Source: Hydrogenophaga intermedia (GTDB lineage: Bacteria; Pseudomonadota; Gammaproteobacteria; Burkholderiales; Burkholderiaceae_C). From it: DNA of 64,000 nucleotides. The stretch lies in contig NZ_CCAE010000003.1 of the NCBI RefSeq assembly GCF_000723405.1, forward strand, positions 155,070 to 219,069, written 5' to 3'. Of the stretch, positions 1-7,633 are shown piece by piece. How positions within the stretch are numbered: position 1 is the first letter of the stretch; each line of letters opens with the position of its first letter. A program made the position numbers and the translations under genes. The notes under the pieces were generated by a model. The model was given only the letters and a program-made list of their open reading frames with translations. It did no database searches and was not told where the DNA came from.

Positions 1-708
1 CGCGGGCAGCTTGCCGCTGACGTGGTGGGCCGCCGCGTCGGGGCCCATGATGGAGAGCAGCGGTTCGAGCAGCGAGAGGTCGATGACCTGGCCCGCGCCG
101 CCATGGGTTTCCACCTCGCGAACGGCGGCGGCCACGGCGAAAGCGCCGTACAGGCCGGCCACCATGTCGGCCAGGGCCATGTTGGGCAGCATGGGCGGCG
201 CCTCGGGCGCGCCGTTCTTGGCCGCGAAGCCCGACATCGCCTCCACCAGGCTGCCGAAGCCGGGCTGCTGGTGGTAGGGCCCGGTCTGGCCCCAGCCGGT
301 CAGGCGCACGATGACCAGTTTCGGGTTGAGCGCCAGCAGCGCGTCGGGGCTGAAGCCCATCTTCTCCAGCGTGCCCGGGCGAAAGCTTTCGATCAGCACC
401 TGGGCGCCGGCGATCAGCGCGCGCAGCGCCTCGCGCCCGGCCTCGCTGTGCAGGTCGATGGCCAGGCTCTTCTTGTTGCGCGCGTAGACCTTCCACCAGA
501 CCTCCACGCCCTCAGGGTGGTTCGGCCCGCGCTCGCGCCACTGGCGCAGGGTGTCGCCGCCGTCGGGGTCTTCCACCTTGATGACCTCGGCGCCGAAGTC
601 GGCGAGTTGCAGCGACAGCATGTTGCCCGCGACCAGGCGCGAGAGATCGAGCGCGCGCAGGCCGCGCAGCGGGCCGCTGTGGTGGGGGTCGAAGCTGACG
701 TCAAGCAT
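1..708 (-). CDS. CaiB/BaiF family III CoA-transferase, C-terminal part beyond the window
   Basis: Reading leftward from ATG at 708, 236 codons stay open to the window edge, so the C-terminal part is missing. The N-terminal segment GLRALDLSRLVAG, the ADFGAEVIKVEDPDGGD segment and the LTGWGQTGPY stretch are typical of class III CoA-transferases such as formyl-CoA:oxalate CoA-transferase. Asp181 in NMALADMVAG is in the place of the family's catalytic aspartate, which forms the aspartyl-CoA anhydride. Such enzymes move CoA between carboxylic acids in the cytoplasm. The start overlaps the amidase stop by 8 bases, so the two are co-transcribed and translationally coupled. The substrate cannot be read from the sequence; the neighbouring amidase and aldolases suggest activation of a small organic acid during catabolism. 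Confidence 0.88.
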   Translation of the reverse strand, partial: MLDVSFDPHHSGPLRGLRALDLSRLVAGNMLSLQLADFGAEVIKVEDPDGGDTLRQWRERGPNHPEGVEVWWKVYARNKKSLAIDLHSEAGREALRALIAGAQVLIESFRPGTLEKMGFSPDALLALNPKLVIVRLTGWGQTGPYHQQPGFGSLVEAMSGFAAKNGAPEAPPMLPNMALADMVAGLYGAFAVAAAVREVETHGGAGQVIDLSLLEPLLSIMGPDAAAHHVSGKLPA

Positions 709-2080
709 GCAGGACGGGCGCGGCGCGCAAGTGGTGGTCGGTGAGGGTCTGGTACGCATGCCCCAGGCGGAGCACGGTGGGCTCGTTGTACCAGCCGGCC
801 GCCAGTTCCAGCGACAGGGGCAGGCCGTCACCGCTGAAGCCGCAGGGCACGGCCAGGCTGGGGATGCCCGCGATGGGCCAGGCGCAACTGAAGCGCGGGA
901 TGCGCCGGATCGCCTGCGCGAAGTCCAGGCCCTGCGCGGCGGGCGCTGTGGCCGGCGTGGTGGGCGAGAGGATGGCATCCACGCGCTGGAACACGCCGCG
1001 CAGGCGGTGGCGCCAGCGCTCCATCCAGCGCATGGCCGCCGCGTACTGCTCACCGCTCACGTTCTCGCCCAGGCGCATGCGCATGAGCACGTCGGCGCCA
1101 TAGTCGGCCTCACGCTGGGCGATGCGGTCGCGGTGCAGGCGCATGGCGTCGGCGGGGATCATGGTGAAGGTGAGCATCTGCTGCGCGTTTTCCACGTCGC
1201 CCAGGTCGATGTCGACCAGCTCCACGCCGAGCGAGCGGAACACGTCGAGCGCGCGCTCCATGGCGGCGGCGATGTCGGGGTCCAGGTCCTCGTAGAACCA
1301 GCGGCGCTGAATGCCCAGGCGCAGGCCGCGCACCGGCTCGTTGAGCTGGGCGAGGAAGTTCGGCACCGGCACCTCGGCCGACATCGGGTCGTTCGGGTCG
1401 TGGCCCGCGATGGCGGCGAACACGCGCGCCACGTCGCTCACACGGCGCGCCAGCGGGCCCAGGGTGTCAAAGGGCGGGCTCACGGGCAGCGAGCCGCTGG
1501 TGGAGATGCGCCCGACCGTGGGCCGCAGGCCGGCCACGCCGTTGAAGGAGGCGGGCAGGCGGATCGAGCCGGCCGTGTCGCTGCCGATGGAGGCCACGCA
1601 CATGCCGGCCGCCACCGAGGCGCCCGAGCCGCCGCTGGAGCCGCCCGCGATGTGACCCGTGTTCCAGGGGTTGCGCACGGGGCCGAAGTGCTGGCTCTGG
1701 CTGGTGGGGCCGAACACCCACTCGTGCAGGTTGGCCTTGCCCACGATCACCGCGCCATTGCGCACCAGGCGGTCGACCACGAAGGCGTTCGTGCGCGCCA
1801 CGTTGTCTTTCAGGATGACCGAGGCCGCCGTGGTGGGCACGCCGGCCACGTCGACGTTGTCCTTCACGCTGACGGTCATGCCGTGCAGCAGGCCGCGCCA
1901 TTCACCGGCGGCGGCCGCGCGGTCCAGCGCCTCGGCCGTGCGCAGGGCCGGCTCGGCGGTGGTGCAGATCATGGCGTTGATCGAGGGGTTCAGCCGCTCG
2001 ATGCGGTCCAGCGCGCGGCGCGTTTCCTGCAAGGCGCTGCCCAGGCTGGACGGGAAGGGGGGGCTCACGGCATCGGACAC
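701..2080 (-). CDS. Amidase signature family hydrolase (first of two in the island)
   Basis: A 459-residue amidase-signature enzyme that would hydrolyse a carboxamide to acid and ammonia. The Ser-cisSer-Lys triad is visible: Lys73 in SVKDNVD, Ser148 in GGSSGGSG, and the nucleophile Ser172 in GSDTAGSIRLPA. Length is normal for the family. No signal peptide is seen, so it is cytoplasmic. It is the first gene of a leftward operon with the CoA-transferase and starts about 20 bases from the operator-containing gap shared with the divergent iclR gene. The substrate is unknown. The family also includes GatA and allophanate hydrolases, but no GatB or GatC partner lies nearby, so a catabolic amidase is more likely. 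Confidence 0.9.
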   Translation of the reverse strand: MSDAVSPPFPSSLGSALQETRRALDRIERLNPSINAMICTTAEPALRTAEALDRAAAAGEWRGLLHGMTVSVKDNVDVAGVPTTAASVILKDNVARTNAFVVDRLVRNGAVIVGKANLHEWVFGPTSQSQHFGPVRNPWNTGHIAGGSSGGSGASVAAGMCVASIGSDTAGSIRLPASFNGVAGLRPTVGRISTSGSLPVSPPFDTLGPLARRVSDVARVFAAIAGHDPNDPMSAEVPVPNFLAQLNEPVRGLRLGIQRRWFYEDLDPDIAAAMERALDVFRSLGVELVDIDLGDVENAQQMLTFTMIPADAMRLHRDRIAQREADYGADVLMRMRLGENVSGEQYAAAMRWMERWRHRLRGVFQRVDAILSPTTPATAPAAQGLDFAQAIRRIPRFSCAWPIAGIPSLAVPCGFSGDGLPLSLELAAGWYNEPTVLRLGHAYQTLTDHHLRAAPVLHA

Positions 2081-2132
2081 GGACGCTCCTCTCAGCGGTG
2101 GGTGGAATCAGGGAATGCTTGGCACTCTATCT

Positions 2133-2213
2133 CATTTAATGGTGATGACATACCGTTAAATGGTATGTATAGTCCGGTGCACAAATTCACATAAACTTTC
2201 GTTTCATTTAATG
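2133..2213. promoter_or_regulatory. Three IclR-type operators in the divergent promoter region
   Basis: Three copies of a near-palindromic core CATTWAATG lie between the divergent amidase and iclR genes. They are CATTTAATG at 2133-2141, CGTTAAATG at 2154-2162 (inside the longer palindrome ATACCGTTAAATGGTAT, 2150-2166) and CATTTAATG at 2205-2213 (inside GTTTCATTTAATGAGAC, 2201-2217). Centres are 21 and 51 bases apart, so the first two lie on the same helical face. The third is about 20 bases before the iclR start. The arrangement fits binding by the adjacent IclR protein and control of both directions. Confidence 0.65.
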
Positions 2214-2232
2214 AGACGAAAGGACGACCCCG

Positions 2233-3057
2233 ATGAGCACCCTCACCGAATCCGACTCCGACACCGCCGGCACCCAGGCCTCGCTCACGCAGAGCCTGGA
2301 CCGGGCCATCGGCCTGTTGGAAGAGGTCGTGAACCACGCGGCGCGCGGCGCGTCGCTGGGGGCCTTGGCCGAACACGCCCAACTCTCCAAGCCCACGGCG
2401 CACCGCCTGCTCAACGGGCTGCGCAAGCTGGGTCTGGTGGACTACGAGGAGAAGTCGCGCCTGTTCTTCCCCGGCCTCAAGCTCTACCGCATGGGCCTGG
2501 CCTCGGCGGTGCGGTTCGACCTGGTGCAACTGGCCCAGCCGTCCATGGCGCTGCTGGCCGAGGAAACCGGGGACACGGTCTACCTCTCGCTGCGGGCGGG
2601 CGACAGCGCGCTGTGCGTGGCGCGCCAGATCGGCTCCTTCCCGATCCGCACGCTCACGCTGGAGGTGGGCGACTACCGCCCGCTGGGCCTGGGCGCCGGC
2701 AGCCTGGCGCTGCTGTCCGCGCTGCCAGACGCCGAGGTGGAGCAGGTGATCGCGCGCAACCGCGACAAGCTCGCGCCGCACGCCAACTTCGACCCGGCCA
2801 ACCTGCGCGCCATGGTGCGCCAGACGCGCGAGCAGGGCCACTCGCTCAACGACGGCAAGATGCTGCCGGAGATGGTGGCGCTGGGCGTCATCGTGCACGA
2901 CGCGGCCGGCCGCCCGGCGGCCGCCCTGTCCATTGCCACCATCAGCAGCCGCATGGCGCCCGAGCGGCGCGCTTCCATCGTGGCGCTGCTCATGCGCGAG
3001 GCGCGCGCACTGGAACAGGCGCTGGGCATGGCTCCCGCCACGCAGGTGCGCACATGA
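2233..3057 (+). CDS. IclR family transcriptional regulator
   Basis: A 274-residue IclR-type regulator. The winged helix-turn-helix covers about residues 19-85 (SLDRAIGLLEEVV, then LAEHAQLSKPTAHRLLNGLR). The C-terminal effector domain has the usual LAEETGDTVYLSLRAG and GLGAGSLALLSALP stretches. The start is preceded by an AAAGGA ribosome site in GACGAAAGGACG. It is the first gene of the rightward catabolic operon and overlaps the aldolase gene by ATGA. Three palindromes in the gap upstream are its probable operators, giving autoregulation and control of the leftward amidase/CoA-transferase pair. The effector is probably a pathway intermediate but cannot be named. Confidence 0.92.
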   Translation: MSTLTESDSDTAGTQASLTQSLDRAIGLLEEVVNHAARGASLGALAEHAQLSKPTAHRLLNGLRKLGLVDYEEKSRLFFPGLKLYRMGLASAVRFDLVQLAQPSMALLAEETGDTVYLSLRAGDSALCVARQIGSFPIRTLTLEVGDYRPLGLGAGSLALLSALPDAEVEQVIARNRDKLAPHANFDPANLRAMVRQTREQGHSLNDGKMLPEMVALGVIVHDAAGRPAAALSIATISSRMAPERRASIVALLMREARALEQALGMAPATQVRT

Positions 3058-3746
3058 AGGCGGCGCAGCGGTTCAAGCAGGCCCTGCGCGAGGACCGGCC
3101 CGTGGCCGTGATCAACGCCGACTACGCCAACGCCGGCCTGGTGGAGTTCCTGGCGCGCCCCGAGCTGGGCGTGGACGCGGTGATGCTCGACGCCGAACAG
3201 GGCAGCCCCGACTTCGAGCGCATCGAGGACATGGCGCGCGCCGCGCGCCTGAGCGGCCTGTGCGTGCTGGTGCGCCTGTTCTCGCCCGAGCCCTGGGTCA
3301 TCGAGCGCATGCTGCTGCGCGGCATCGACGGCGTGATCGTGCCGCGCTTGGACACCGCCGCGCAGGCGCGCGCCGCGCTGGACGTGCTGCGCTACTGCCA
3401 CCCGCACGACGCCGACGACAAGGTCTTCGTGGTGCAGATCGAGAGCGCCGCCGCGCACGCCAACCTCGACGACTTCCTCGCCGTCGACGGCATCGACGCC
3501 CACTTCATCGGCCCTGTGGACCTGTCGCGCAGCATGGGCCACCGTGGCGACTACGCCGTGCCGCCCGTGCAGGCGGCGGTGGACGACATCCTGCAACGCA
3601 CCCGCGCGGGTGGCCGCGCCGTCGGGACCATGGTCAAGCCTGGCGACGCCGGGCAATGGGTGGCGCGCGGCGCGCGCTTCCTCTATTTCCACGTCAACGA
3701 CTGGCTGCGCATCGGCGCCCGGTCGTTCCCGATCGCGCGCGGCTGA
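3054..3746 (+). CDS. HpcH/HpaI family class II aldolase-like protein with Gln at the catalytic His position
   Basis: A 230-residue TIM-barrel protein of the HpcH/HpaI family, metal-dependent pyruvate aldolases that cleave 4-hydroxy-2-oxoacids. Family features visible are the segment around Glu48 (MLDAEQGSPD), VRLF with the substrate-binding Arg, GVIVPRLDTAAQAR, Glu in VVQIESAAAH and Asp in GPVDLS as likely metal ligands. The family's DxEHG motif normally has a His next to this Glu acting as catalytic base; here it is Gln49. At 230 residues it is slightly shorter than the usual 250-270. The ATG overlaps the iclR stop by 4 bases. It may be an aldolase with altered chemistry or a lyase of the related CitE-like type. 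Confidence 0.85.
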   Translation: MKAAQRFKQALREDRPVAVINADYANAGLVEFLARPELGVDAVMLDAEQGSPDFERIEDMARAARLSGLCVLVRLFSPEPWVIERMLLRGIDGVIVPRLDTAAQARAALDVLRYCHPHDADDKVFVVQIESAAAHANLDDFLAVDGIDAHFIGPVDLSRSMGHRGDYAVPPVQAAVDDILQRTRAGGRAVGTMVKPGDAGQWVARGARFLYFHVNDWLRIGARSFPIARG

Positions 3747-3774
3747 GGCCGCCGCCCAACACAAGGCCCCCTTG

Positions 3775-4611
3775 ATGGACATGACTCCCCCGCCCGCCAG
3801 CCAGAAGGCATCCGAAAAAGCCTCCGTTTACCAGCCATCGCAGCAGGGCCTGTACTTTCCGAAGCCACCGGTCTTCCAGAGCGTCGAGGAGGAGCGGCTG
3901 CACCGCAAGCAGCGTCTGGCCGCCGTGTGCCGCGTGTTCGCGCGCTACCGCTACGAATACGGCTTTGCCGGCCACGTGACGGTGCGCGACCCCGAATTCC
4001 CCGACCGTTTCTGGACCAACCCCTTCGCCATGGACTTCGGTCGCGTGCGCGTGTCCGACCTGCTGCTGGTCGACCACGCGGGCACCGTGCTCGAAGGCAA
4101 CTGGGCCGTCAACCAGGCCGGCTTCGTGCTGCACTCGGCCATCCACCAGCACCACCCGCACGTGCTGGCCTCGTGCCACATGCACACGGCCAACGGCATG
4201 GCCTGGGCTGCGCTGGGCCGTCCGCTGGACCCGATCACGCAGACAGCCGCCGGCTTCTACAACGACCACGCGGTCATCACCGAACAGGCCGGCGCCGTGG
4301 TGGTGGACCGCGAAGCGGGCCAGGCCGTGGCCGCCGCCTTCGGCGACAACAAGGCCGTCATCCACCAGAACCACGGCCTGTTCACCGTGGGCCGCGAGAG
4401 CGTGGACGAGGCCGCCTGGTGGTTCATCGCGCTGGAGCGCGCCTGCGAAATCCAGCTCAAGGCCGAGGCCACCGGCCACCCGCTCAAGCTCATCAGCCCC
4501 GAAGCCGCCGCGCACTCCGCGAAGCACCTGGCCACGCCGATGGCGGCCTGGCTGCATTTCCAGCCGATCTACGACGCCGTGGCCCGCACCGAGCCCGACC
4601 TCTTCGACTGA
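3775..4611 (+). CDS. Class II aldolase/adducin family protein
   Basis: A 278-residue protein of the class II aldolase/adducin fold, the family of fuculose-1-phosphate and rhamnulose-1-phosphate aldolases, where a zinc held by histidines stabilises an enediolate. Candidate ligands are the His pair in SCHMHTANGMAW and His in VIHQNHGLFTVG; the latter is the usual family signature. An N-terminal extension of about 40 residues rich in Ser, Lys and Pro precedes the fold. ATG at 3775 is chosen because the homologous region begins soon after and an AAGG stretch lies upstream. The gene sits between an HpcH aldolase and a TRAP transporter. Decarboxylase or epimerase activity is also possible in this fold. 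Confidence 0.87.
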   Translation: MDMTPPPASQKASEKASVYQPSQQGLYFPKPPVFQSVEEERLHRKQRLAAVCRVFARYRYEYGFAGHVTVRDPEFPDRFWTNPFAMDFGRVRVSDLLLVDHAGTVLEGNWAVNQAGFVLHSAIHQHHPHVLASCHMHTANGMAWAALGRPLDPITQTAAGFYNDHAVITEQAGAVVVDREAGQAVAAAFGDNKAVIHQNHGLFTVGRESVDEAAWWFIALERACEIQLKAEATGHPLKLISPEAAAHSAKHLATPMAAWLHFQPIYDAVARTEPDLFD

Positions 4612-4664
4612 GCCCCCGTTTTTTCCCCGCCCCTCCCGCAACCCTGACCTGGAAGAAGACCTGC

Positions 4665-5744
4665 ATGAACACCTTCGGACGTTTCTTCAAGGGCGCGCTG
4701 ATCGCCGCCTGCGCCCTCACCGCCCTCGGCGCTTCCGCGCAGCAAGCGCGCAAGCTCACCTACGCCACGTTCTACGGCTCCAGCGAGTTCTACGAAATGT
4801 CGGCGAAGTACTTCATGGACGAGGTCACCAAGCGCACGCAGGGCAAGGTCACGTTCCAGCCCTACTACGGTGGCACCCTGCTCAAGACGGCCGAGATGAG
4901 CACCGGCCTGGCCAAGGGCGCGGCCGACATCGGCGCCGCCGTGCCCGCCGCCTTCAACCCGCGCGAGTTCCCGCTCACCGGCGTGGTCATGCCCTTCATC
5001 TCGGAAAACCCGATCGCGGTGACCTACGCCTTCAAGGAGCTGATGGACACCACGCCCGAGCTGCAGCAGGAATACCAGCGCAACAACCAGAAGCTGCTGT
5101 GGGCCCTGGCCTCGGGTGAGAACTCGCTGTGGACCAACAAGCCCATCCGCACCGCGGCCGACCTCAAGGGCTCGCGCATCCGCGCCATCATCGGCGTGGC
5201 CGACGGCATCAAGGCCCTGGGTGGCACGCCCATCAGCATCCCCTGGGTGGAAGCGCTCGAACTCGTGCAGCGCGGTGGCGCCGAGGGCGTGAGCGGCACG
5301 CCCTTCAACCAGGCCGTCATCACCAAGGTCTACGACATGGCGCCCTACGCGTCCAACGCCGGCCGCATGGGCGTGTACACGCCGGTCACCTGGTCCATCA
5401 ACCTGGACACCTGGAAGTCGCTCGACCCCGCCACGCAGAAGGTGATGGAAGAGGTGGCGGCCGAGGTGCCGGGCAAGTACTTCGCGGCCTATGAAGGCGA
5501 GATGAACAAGGCCGTGGAACAGGCGCGCGCCGCCACCAAGATGACCTACGTGCCGCTGGACGAGGCCGAGGTCAAGCGCTGGCAGGACGTGGCGCGCCCC
5601 GAGGTGCAGAAGAAGTGGGCCGACATGGCGCGCCCGCGCTACAAGAACCCGCAGGAACTGGTCGACAAGTTCACCGCGCTGACCCGCAAGTACGAAGCGA
5701 AGCACCCCTACGTGACGGGCTTCGACCGCCTGAGCAAGAAGTAA
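4665..5744 (+). CDS. TRAP transporter periplasmic substrate-binding protein, DctP type
   Basis: A 359-residue periplasmic binding protein. A cleavable signal peptide (FFKGALIAACALTALGASAQQ) ends near residue 26. The body has the DctP-family plan, including ADIGAAVPAAFNPREFPLTG and the segment with the conserved Arg for substrate carboxylate in DLKGSRIRAI. The start has a GGAAGAAG ribosome site 8 bases upstream. It is followed directly by its DctQ and DctM partners, so the unit is a complete tripartite importer driven by an ion gradient. A carboxylate ligand is expected from the family; which one is unknown. Confidence 0.92.
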   Translation: MNTFGRFFKGALIAACALTALGASAQQARKLTYATFYGSSEFYEMSAKYFMDEVTKRTQGKVTFQPYYGGTLLKTAEMSTGLAKGAADIGAAVPAAFNPREFPLTGVVMPFISENPIAVTYAFKELMDTTPELQQEYQRNNQKLLWALASGENSLWTNKPIRTAADLKGSRIRAIIGVADGIKALGGTPISIPWVEALELVQRGGAEGVSGTPFNQAVITKVYDMAPYASNAGRMGVYTPVTWSINLDTWKSLDPATQKVMEEVAAEVPGKYFAAYEGEMNKAVEQARAATKMTYVPLDEAEVKRWQDVARPEVQKKWADMARPRYKNPQELVDKFTALTRKYEAKHPYVTGFDRLSKK

Positions 5745-5801
5745 GTCCCCTTCCTTCATGACCCCCGCGTCCCCGTGGCGCGGGCGTTGGGAGTCCCACC
5801 C

Positions 5802-6344
5802 GTGTTTTCCACCCTTTCAGGCGCAATACGCCGCCTCAGCCTGGCCCTGGGCGCGATTGCCGGCGCGGGCACGGCGCTGCTGATGCTCACCGTGGTGCCC
5901 GACCTGTTCTCGCGCAGCTTCCTGGGCGAGGCGGTCTACGGCATGGCCGAGACCGGCATCTTCCTGCTGGTGCTCATCGTCTTCCTCGCCCTCGGTTCGG
6001 CGCAGGTGCGCAAGGAGCACTTCCACGTCGGCGTGCTCGACACCATGATCAGCCGCGACGCCGGGCGCTGGATCTGGGTGCTTCGGCACGCGCTCTCGAC
6101 CCTGGTTTGCGGCGTGTTCACCTGGTACGCCGCACGGGGCGCGATCGACTCGACGCGCATGCTCGAGCAGTCCTACGCGGTGATCGAGTACCCGATCTGG
6201 CCCGCCAAGATCGTGGTCGCCGTGGGCCTGCTGTTGCTGACCGTGCAGTTCCTCATGGACATGGTCGACGCCCTGACCACCCCGCAGTACCGACCCGACG
6301 GCGGCCACGAAGGCACGCCCGAACACGCAGGCGAACCGCTATGA
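5802..6344 (+). CDS. TRAP transporter small permease, DctQ type
   Basis: A membrane protein of about 180 residues with four hydrophobic segments (starting near LALGAIAGAGTALLMLTVV and ending near IVVAVGLLLLTVQFLMDMV), the usual DctQ layout. GTG at 5802 is preferred because GGGAG lies 8 bases upstream; an earlier in-frame GTG at 5775 would add nine residues without a clear ribosome site. The stop overlaps the DctM start as ATGA. It is the small subunit that bridges the binding protein and the large permease in the inner membrane. Confidence 0.88.
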   Translation: MFSTLSGAIRRLSLALGAIAGAGTALLMLTVVPDLFSRSFLGEAVYGMAETGIFLLVLIVFLALGSAQVRKEHFHVGVLDTMISRDAGRWIWVLRHALSTLVCGVFTWYAARGAIDSTRMLEQSYAVIEYPIWPAKIVVAVGLLLLTVQFLMDMVDALTTPQYRPDGGHEGTPEHAGEPL

Positions 6345-7633
6345 CCCCCTTGGAAATCGGCTACCTGATGGTGGCGGGCGTGATCCTTCTGCTGGCCCTG
6401 GGCCTGCCCGTGGCCCTGAGCCTGTTGGCCGTGGGCGCCTCGGGCCTGTTCGCCATCCGGGGCGTGCGTGGCACGGAGTTCCTGCTGGAGAGCCTGCCCT
6501 ACAGCAGCGTCGCCAACCTGGCGCTCATCGTCATCCCTCTGTTCATCCTGATGGGGCACTTCGCGTTCTCCGCCGGGCTGTCGGACAAGGCGTACAAGGC
6601 CGCCAAGGCCTGGGTGGGGCATCTCACCGGTGGTCTGCCGATCGCCACGGTGTTCGCCTGCGCGGGCTTCGCCACGGTCAGCGGATCGAGCGTGGCCACG
6701 GCGGCAACCATTTCCAAAGTGACGGTGCCCGAGATGCTGCGCGCCGGCTACAACCAGCGCCTCGCCGCCGGCCCGGTGGCCATCGCCGGCGCGCTGGGCA
6801 TCCTCATCCCGCCCAGCGGCATCCTGGTCATCTACTCCATCGCCACCAACGTGCCGGTGAGCGACCTGTTCATCGGCGCGCTGATCCCGGGCGTGCTTAC
6901 CGCCATCGTCTACGCCTTCGGCATCTGGTTCATGGTGCGGCGCGACCCCGAACTGGTGAAGCGCACGCGCATCCCGAAGGCCAGCTGGGGCGAGCGCGTG
7001 AGCGCCACGGCGGCGGCCTGGGAGGTGGTGGTGCTGTTCCTGGTGGTGATCGGCTGCATCTACACCGGCGTGGCCACGGCCACCGAGGCAGCGGGCATCG
7101 GCGCCGCGCTCGCTTTGGTGTTCGCGCTGTTTCGCAAGGGGCAGAAGGGCTCCATCTGGAAGGGCCTGGTGGAAACCGGCTCCAGCACCGCGTCCATCTT
7201 CCTGTTGATGATCGCCTCGGCCGTGTTCAGCGTGGCCCTGGGCACCACGCAACTGCCCACGATGCTGGCCGAAGCGGTGACGGGCCTGAACCTGTCGCCG
7301 GCCGTGCTGCTGTTGCTGCTGATCATTCCCTACCTGATCCTGGGCTGCCTGATCGACGGCATCTCGATGATCTTCATCACCATGCCGGTGGTGTTCCCCA
7401 TCATCGAAGCGGCCGGCATCCACCCGGTGCTGTTCGGCATCTTCGTGACCAAGCTCGTGGAGATCGGTGCGGTCACGCCGCCGGTGGGCATCAACGTGTT
7501 CGTGGTGCAGGGCTCGGTGCCGGGCCTGAAGCTGGGCGAGATCTTCCGCGGCGTGATCCCCTTCATCCTCATGGAGCTGGGACTCATCGGCCTGATGATC
7601 GCCTTCCCGCAGATCGTGACGGGGGTGCTGTGA
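6341..7633 (+). CDS. TRAP transporter large permease, DctM type
   Basis: A 430-residue polytopic inner-membrane protein with about 12 hydrophobic segments. DctM-family stretches are present: IPLFILMGHFAFSAGLSDK, CAGFATVSGSSVATAATI, and AVTPPVGINVFVVQG near the C-terminus. It forms the ion-coupled channel of the TRAP system with the preceding two genes. It overlaps DctQ by 4 bases and the following amidase gene by 1 base (TGATG), so translation is coupled through to the enzymes. Length matches the family. Confidence 0.93.
   Translation: MTPLEIGYLMVAGVILLLALGLPVALSLLAVGASGLFAIRGVRGTEFLLESLPYSSVANLALIVIPLFILMGHFAFSAGLSDKAYKAAKAWVGHLTGGLPIATVFACAGFATVSGSSVATAATISKVTVPEMLRAGYNQRLAAGPVAIAGALGILIPPSGILVIYSIATNVPVSDLFIGALIPGVLTAIVYAFGIWFMVRRDPELVKRTRIPKASWGERVSATAAAWEVVVLFLVVIGCIYTGVATATEAAGIGAALALVFALFRKGQKGSIWKGLVETGSSTASIFLLMIASAVFSVALGTTQLPTMLAEAVTGLNLSPAVLLLLLIIPYLILGCLIDGISMIFITMPVVFPIIEAAGIHPVLFGIFVTKLVEIGAVTPPVGINVFVVQGSVPGLKLGEIFRGVIPFILMELGLIGLMIAFPQIVTGVL

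Noticed and set aside
2113..2140. Sigma-54 promoter suggested by TTGGCAC
   Set aside because: The required GC element about five bases further (TTGC) is absent; the sequence fits an inverted repeat better.
551..2194. A 547-codon rightward open frame opposite the first amidase
   Set aside because: No recognisable domain; the opposite strand encodes an amidase with its complete catalytic triad.
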